This document shows, piece after piece, positions 60,456 to 64,000 of a stretch of DNA of 64,000 bases. Within the stretch, counting starts at the first letter, position 1; every line of letters starts with the position of its first letter. This DNA comes from Variovorax sp. EL159 (lineage in GTDB: Bacteria > Pseudomonadota > Gammaproteobacteria > Burkholderiales > Burkholderiaceae_C), in NCBI RefSeq assembly GCF_900100965.1, contig NZ_FMUJ01000004.1:496001-560000 (forward strand), given 5' to 3'. The notes beneath the pieces are model-generated. The model ran no database searches. It saw nothing but the letters and a program-made list of their open reading frames with translations, and was not told where the DNA came from. Position numbers and translations under genes: made by a program.

Positions 60456-61337
60456 ATGAAGCGAACCCATGGCTACAAGGTGGTTGATGTCTTTACTCGT
60501 CGACCGCTTCTCGGCAATCCGGTTGCAGTGGTGCTGGATGTGCAGGATCTGAAAACTGACCAGATGCAGGCCATCGCGAACTGGACCAACCTATCCGAAA
60601 CCACGTTCGTGCTGCCGCCTACGGTGGCCGGTGCCGACTATCGGCTACGGATCTTCACGCCGCGCAGCGAGCTGCCCTTTGCAGGCCACCCGACGCTCGG
60701 CAGCGCACACGCTGTCCTGGAAAGTGGGTTCGTCACCGCCAGACAAGAGGGACGATTGATTCAGGAATGCGGCATGGGCTTGGTTGAGGTGACTGTCGAG
60801 GAGCGGAGTGATGGCCGCCAGCTTGCATTCAGCTTGCCGACGGCGACGATCAATTCGCTCACCGCAGAAGACACAGAGGTGCTGGAAACAATTCTGGGCT
60901 GCAAGCTGGATGCGGGGACCGCACCAGGTGTCGTGAATGTCGGCCCCATCTGGGTTGTCGCACGGTTGCGTGATGCGGCCGCCGTGCTCGGTTTGCATCC
61001 TGATCTCGCAAGGTTGGCGGAGTTCGAGCGCCGCCTTGGTGTCACAGGCCTCACGGTGTTCGGCGCGCATCAGCATGGAGACGCTGACATCGAGGTGCGC
61101 ACCTTCGCGCCGTCTTGCGGCGTGAACGAAGACCCCGTCTGTGGGAGCGGGAACGGGAGCGTCGCCGCCTTCCAGTGGGCGCGTGGGTTGCTGCCACCCG
61201 CCGGGAGCAGCTACCAGGCGACCCAAGGGCGGCTGGTCGGTCGGGACGGACGCGTGGAAGTGCACATCAGCGCGGACGGGCAAGTACGCGTCGGAGGGGC
61301 CTGCATCACCTGTCTGGAAGGCTCGCTTTCGCTCTAG
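60456..61337 (+). CDS. PhzF-family isomerase/epimerase
   Basis: A 293-residue PhzF-like protein with two pseudo-symmetric alpha/beta barrels. The catalytic Glu is in NLSETTFVLPP near residue 45, ELPFAGHPTLGSAH is the first phosphate-binding-like loop and DPVCGSGNGSVAAF the second. PhzF isomerises dihydrohydroxyanthranilate, and other members act as proline-like or amino-acid racemases/isomerases; no phenazine genes are near, so the role is a different isomerisation in this catabolic set. The start is ATG 60456 with GGAG 6 bp upstream; ATG 60450 is possible. Confidence 0.88.
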   Translation: MKRTHGYKVVDVFTRRPLLGNPVAVVLDVQDLKTDQMQAIANWTNLSETTFVLPPTVAGADYRLRIFTPRSELPFAGHPTLGSAHAVLESGFVTARQEGRLIQECGMGLVEVTVEERSDGRQLAFSLPTATINSLTAEDTEVLETILGCKLDAGTAPGVVNVGPIWVVARLRDAAAVLGLHPDLARLAEFERRLGVTGLTVFGAHQHGDADIEVRTFAPSCGVNEDPVCGSGNGSVAAFQWARGLLPPAGSSYQATQGRLVGRDGRVEVHISADGQVRVGGACITCLEGSLSL

Positions 61338-61415
61338 CGGCCAAATCGCGGTCCCCATCTGGATGGGGCGGCACCAGCTGCTTTCCAACATTGTGAGGAA
61401 TAAGGGGACGACGCG

Positions 61416-62846
61416 ATGAGACAGAACTTCGACATGGGGGCTCTTTTGTTGCCTGCTGACGCAACCGATTTCATCTCGGTGACCAATCCCTTCGATGGAG
61501 TCGAAGTGGGAACCGTCGCGAACCTGTCGCCCGAAGATACCCGGCGGCTCGTTGACGCCGCGAAAGAAGGGGCGCGCATTTGCCGCAGCCTGTCTCGGTA
61601 CGAGCGGGCGCGCATTCTCGAGAGCTGTGCTTCGCTGATTGAACGCGACGGGGAAACGTTCGCGCAGCTTATCGTCGCGGAAGCCGGGAAGACGATCAAG
61701 CAGGCCCGAAAGGAGGTACTGCGTTGCGTGAACACACTGAAGCTGTCTGCCGACGAGGCACGCCGTAACGCAGGAGAGGTCGTGCCGTTTGACGCGTACG
61801 CGGGGTCGGAAAACCGGCAAGGATGGTTCACTCGAGAGCCGCTGGGGATCATTGTGGCCATCACACCGTACAACGACCCGCTGAACCTGGTCGCGCACAA
61901 GCTGGGGCCGGCAATCGCCGGCGGCAATGCCGTGGTCCTGAAGCCGTCGGAGCTCGCTCCTCTCTCCGCCATCAGGCTCGTCGACTATCTCGTCACGGCC
62001 GGATTGCCATCGAATGCTGTGTCGATCGCGACAGGCGGAGCCGCGCTGGGCGAAGCACTGGTGTCGGCCAGGGACGTGAGGATGATCTCTTTTACCGGCG
62101 GGTTTACTACCGGGGAAAAGATCGCTCGATCCGCCGGCCTCAAGAAGCTCGCGATGGATCTGGGCGGAAATGCGCCGGTCATTGTCTTGAACGATTGTGA
62201 CTTGGGCGATGCTGTTGCAGCATGTGTGTCCGGCGCCTTCTGGGCTGCGGGCCAGAACTGCGTCAGCACACAGCGCATCCTGATTCAAGCGTCCATCTAT
62301 GACGAGTTCAAGAGGCGCTTCGTCGCGGCCACCGTGGCACTGAAGGCGGGAGATCCGGCCCAGCCGGACACGGACGTCGGGCCAATGATTTCAGCTCAGG
62401 CGGCGACGCGAGCGAGGAGCACTGTGGATGCTGCGATTCGCCTGGGTGCAAATCTGCTCTGCGGCAACACACAGAAAGGTTCGGTGTACTTCCCGACGGT
62501 GCTTGAGAACGTCAGCTTCGATTGCGATCTATGGACGCAGGAAGCATTCAGCCCGGTGGTCGTTCTTCAGCGCGTGGAGACACTGGATGAGGCCCTCGCG
62601 CTTGCCAACAGCCCCGAGTACAGCCTCCATGCTGGGATCTTCACGAACGACCTGCAGGCTGCTCTCAAGGCGGCCAATCAACTGGAAGCTGGCGGAATCA
62701 TGATCAATGACTCTTCGGACTATCGATTCGATGGTATGCCATTCGGGGGAGGAAAGTATGGAAGCCTTGGCCGTGAAGGTGTCCGGTTTGCGTACGAGGA
62801 GATGACTCAACCGAAAGTGGTTTGCATCAGGAAAACGGAGCGATAG
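61416..62846 (+). CDS. Aldehyde dehydrogenase (ALDH superfamily), variant active site
   Basis: A 476-residue ALDH. The catalytic Cys is in AAGQNCVSTQRILI near residue 285, and TPYNDPLN and VLKPSELAPLS bind the cofactor. The usual general-base Glu position reads KKLAMDLGGNAPV, Asp instead of Glu near residue 246. The enzyme resembles the lactaldehyde/phosphonoacetaldehyde group. It is a different type from the one at 44101. It would oxidise an aldehyde released by the FAH- or lyase-type enzymes of the same operon. Confidence 0.88.
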   Translation: MRQNFDMGALLLPADATDFISVTNPFDGVEVGTVANLSPEDTRRLVDAAKEGARICRSLSRYERARILESCASLIERDGETFAQLIVAEAGKTIKQARKEVLRCVNTLKLSADEARRNAGEVVPFDAYAGSENRQGWFTREPLGIIVAITPYNDPLNLVAHKLGPAIAGGNAVVLKPSELAPLSAIRLVDYLVTAGLPSNAVSIATGGAALGEALVSARDVRMISFTGGFTTGEKIARSAGLKKLAMDLGGNAPVIVLNDCDLGDAVAACVSGAFWAAGQNCVSTQRILIQASIYDEFKRRFVAATVALKAGDPAQPDTDVGPMISAQAATRARSTVDAAIRLGANLLCGNTQKGSVYFPTVLENVSFDCDLWTQEAFSPVVVLQRVETLDEALALANSPEYSLHAGIFTNDLQAALKAANQLEAGGIMINDSSDYRFDGMPFGGGKYGSLGREGVRFAYEEMTQPKVVCIRKTER

Positions 62847-62930
62847 AGCTGACGAACCGAAGGCGGCAACGCCATCGAACAAGCAACCAAGCTGGAACAC
62901 TCAGTCCCAGATTCTCATGCGAGGAGATAC

Positions 62931-64000
62931 ATGACAACGAACACCATTCAGCAGCGGCCCGACAAGAAGCAACCATTGAGCCTGTCATTCGACAGCCAAG
63001 CAGTGCATGCGGGGAATGTAGTTGACGCGACGACAGGTGCGATCCGAACGCCGATCGTCATGTCGAATTCTTACAAGTTGCCTGATGACCCATCTTCTCT
63101 CGATTGGTCAGACACTCAAACGCTGTTCTACACACGCTGCTCGGGCCACAACCAAATTGGCTTGGAACGCAAGCTGGCGGCGATGGAGCATGGTGAGGCG
63201 GCTGCTGCTTTCTGCACAGGCGTTGCTGCATTGCACGCCATCTTCTTCACTTTCCTCAAGAGTGGCGACCATGTGGTCGTGAGCGACGTGACCTATGAAG
63301 CGGTCTGGCGCCTCTTCAGTGAGTTGCTACCGCAGCGGTACGCTATTGAAGCGACCTTCGTGGACATCAGTGACCTGGCTGCGGTTCGCGCTGCCATGCG
63401 CCCGAACACGAAGCTGATCCACGCTGAAACCATTGCAAATCCGACGACGAAGGTGGCGGATGTGCGAGCACTTGCCGGGATCGCGCGCGAGGGTGGCGCC
63501 ATGCTGTCGATCGATGCCACCTTTACACCACCACCGATGTTTCGCGGCATAGAGCACGGTGCGGACCTCGTTGTGCACGCGCTGACGAAGTACATCAACG
63601 GACACGGCGACGCGATGGGGGGGGCGGTCATTGGGCGGGCCGATCTGATCCATCGGCTAAAGGCCGACGCGCTCGTCGACGTCGGTGGCTCGCTCTCGCC
63701 ATTCAATGCATGGCTCATCATGCGCGGCTCCGTGACGCTGCCTTTGCGCTTGCCGAGGCAGCTTTCCTCGGCCCAGAAGATCGCCGAATTCCTTGAGGGC
63801 GATTCAAGAGTGGCTTTCGTGATGTTCCCGGGCCTTCCCTCCCATCCTCAGCACGAGCTCTCGTTGCGCCAGTTTGGAAGCATGGGGCACGGTGCCGTCA
63901 TGGCATTCGCCGTCAAGGGGGATCCTGACGCGCAGAATCGTTTCGTGGCGAATCTGCGGCTCATTACCTCGGCGGTGTCGCTTGGTCATGACGAAACTCT
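62931..64000 (+). CDS. Trans-sulfuration-type PLP lyase (Cys/Met metabolism), 3' end outside window
   Basis: At least 356 residues of a PLP-dependent C-S lyase of the cystathionine gamma-lyase/methionine gamma-lyase family; the frame is open to the last base. It has LSFDSQAVHAGNVVDATTGAI at the start, FYTRCSGHNQIGLERKLAAME, the PLP Lys in VVHALTKYINGHGDAMGG and the closing LRLITSAVSLGHDE with the Ser. The active-site Tyr appears in FYTRCSGHNQ. It would cleave a sulfur- or gamma-substituted amino acid to a keto acid. The ribosome site GAGGAGA lies upstream of ATG 62931. The last recognised gene of the run. Confidence 0.9.
   Translation, partial: MTTNTIQQRPDKKQPLSLSFDSQAVHAGNVVDATTGAIRTPIVMSNSYKLPDDPSSLDWSDTQTLFYTRCSGHNQIGLERKLAAMEHGEAAAAFCTGVAALHAIFFTFLKSGDHVVVSDVTYEAVWRLFSELLPQRYAIEATFVDISDLAAVRAAMRPNTKLIHAETIANPTTKVADVRALAGIAREGGAMLSIDATFTPPPMFRGIEHGADLVVHALTKYINGHGDAMGGAVIGRADLIHRLKADALVDVGGSLSPFNAWLIMRGSVTLPLRLPRQLSSAQKIAEFLEGDSRVAFVMFPGLPSHPQHELSLRQFGSMGHGAVMAFAVKGDPDAQNRFVANLRLITSAVSLGHDET

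Noticed and set aside
60456..61337. A phenazine biosynthesis gene
   Set aside because: The PhzF family is diverse, and no other phenazine gene is present; the context is catabolic.

Overview
The window is high-GC betaproteobacterial DNA, most like a Comamonadaceae chromosome (Variovorax or a relative). The basis is the gene families, their neighbourhoods and the GC-rich codon use; no rRNA or marker gene is present to fix the genus. It falls into three blocks.

Block 1 (1-25086) is very GC-rich core genome. It holds the end of a uracil-DNA glycosylase gene, pyrF, an XRE-type regulator, a CREST-superfamily membrane hydrolase, an MFS/acyltransferase fusion (lysophospholipid flipping and re-acylation type), a small envelope cluster (DUF2145, zinc-ribbon membrane protein, DUF3597), an SDR dehydrogenase, the queA-tgt queuosine operon, DUF4166 plus a TIGR01777 epimerase, recG, a LysE exporter and a GNAT enzyme. 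It ends in a complete 5-oxoproline (pyroglutamate) utilisation locus: a GntR/FCD regulator diverges from DUF969-DUF979 (predicted 5-oxoproline transporter), pcp, pxpA, a fused pxpB-pxpC and a biotin carboxylase carrying its own biotinyl domain.

Block 2 (about 25.1-38.1 kb) is visibly lower in GC and is a Tn7-like transposon. tnsA-tnsB-tnsC-tnsD are overlapping or closely spaced on the minus strand, with a small XRE-type gene upstream of tnsA. The cargo is a TrlF-family PHP-domain/SMC-like ATPase (a likely anti-mobile-element gene), a protein of unknown function and a 149-bp MITE-like inverted-repeat element. Three copies of a TnsB-site-like motif mark the probable left end. The right end is not resolved, but just outside it on the minus strand lies a hairpin-rich segment that resembles an M-box (Mg2+) riboswitch core.

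Block 3 (38.6-64 kb) is accessory catabolic DNA of intermediate composition. It holds a polar amino-acid ABC importer with a RidA protein (minus strand), then a LysR regulator, an aspartate-dehydrogenase-like enzyme, an aldehyde dehydrogenase, a full branched-chain-type ABC importer (SBP, two permeases, two ATPases), an orphan SBP and a second LysR regulator. A lipoprotein carboxylesterase follows. A MocR-type regulator with a duplicated winged-helix domain then diverges from a one-strand run: carboxylesterase, aminotransferase, FAH-family enzyme, an SBP-like protein without a signal peptide, PhzF isomerase, aldehyde dehydrogenase and a trans-sulfuration-type PLP lyase cut by the window end. 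I read this as an uncharacterised catabolic pathway for an imported amino-acid-like ester or amide. The substrate cannot be read from the sequence.
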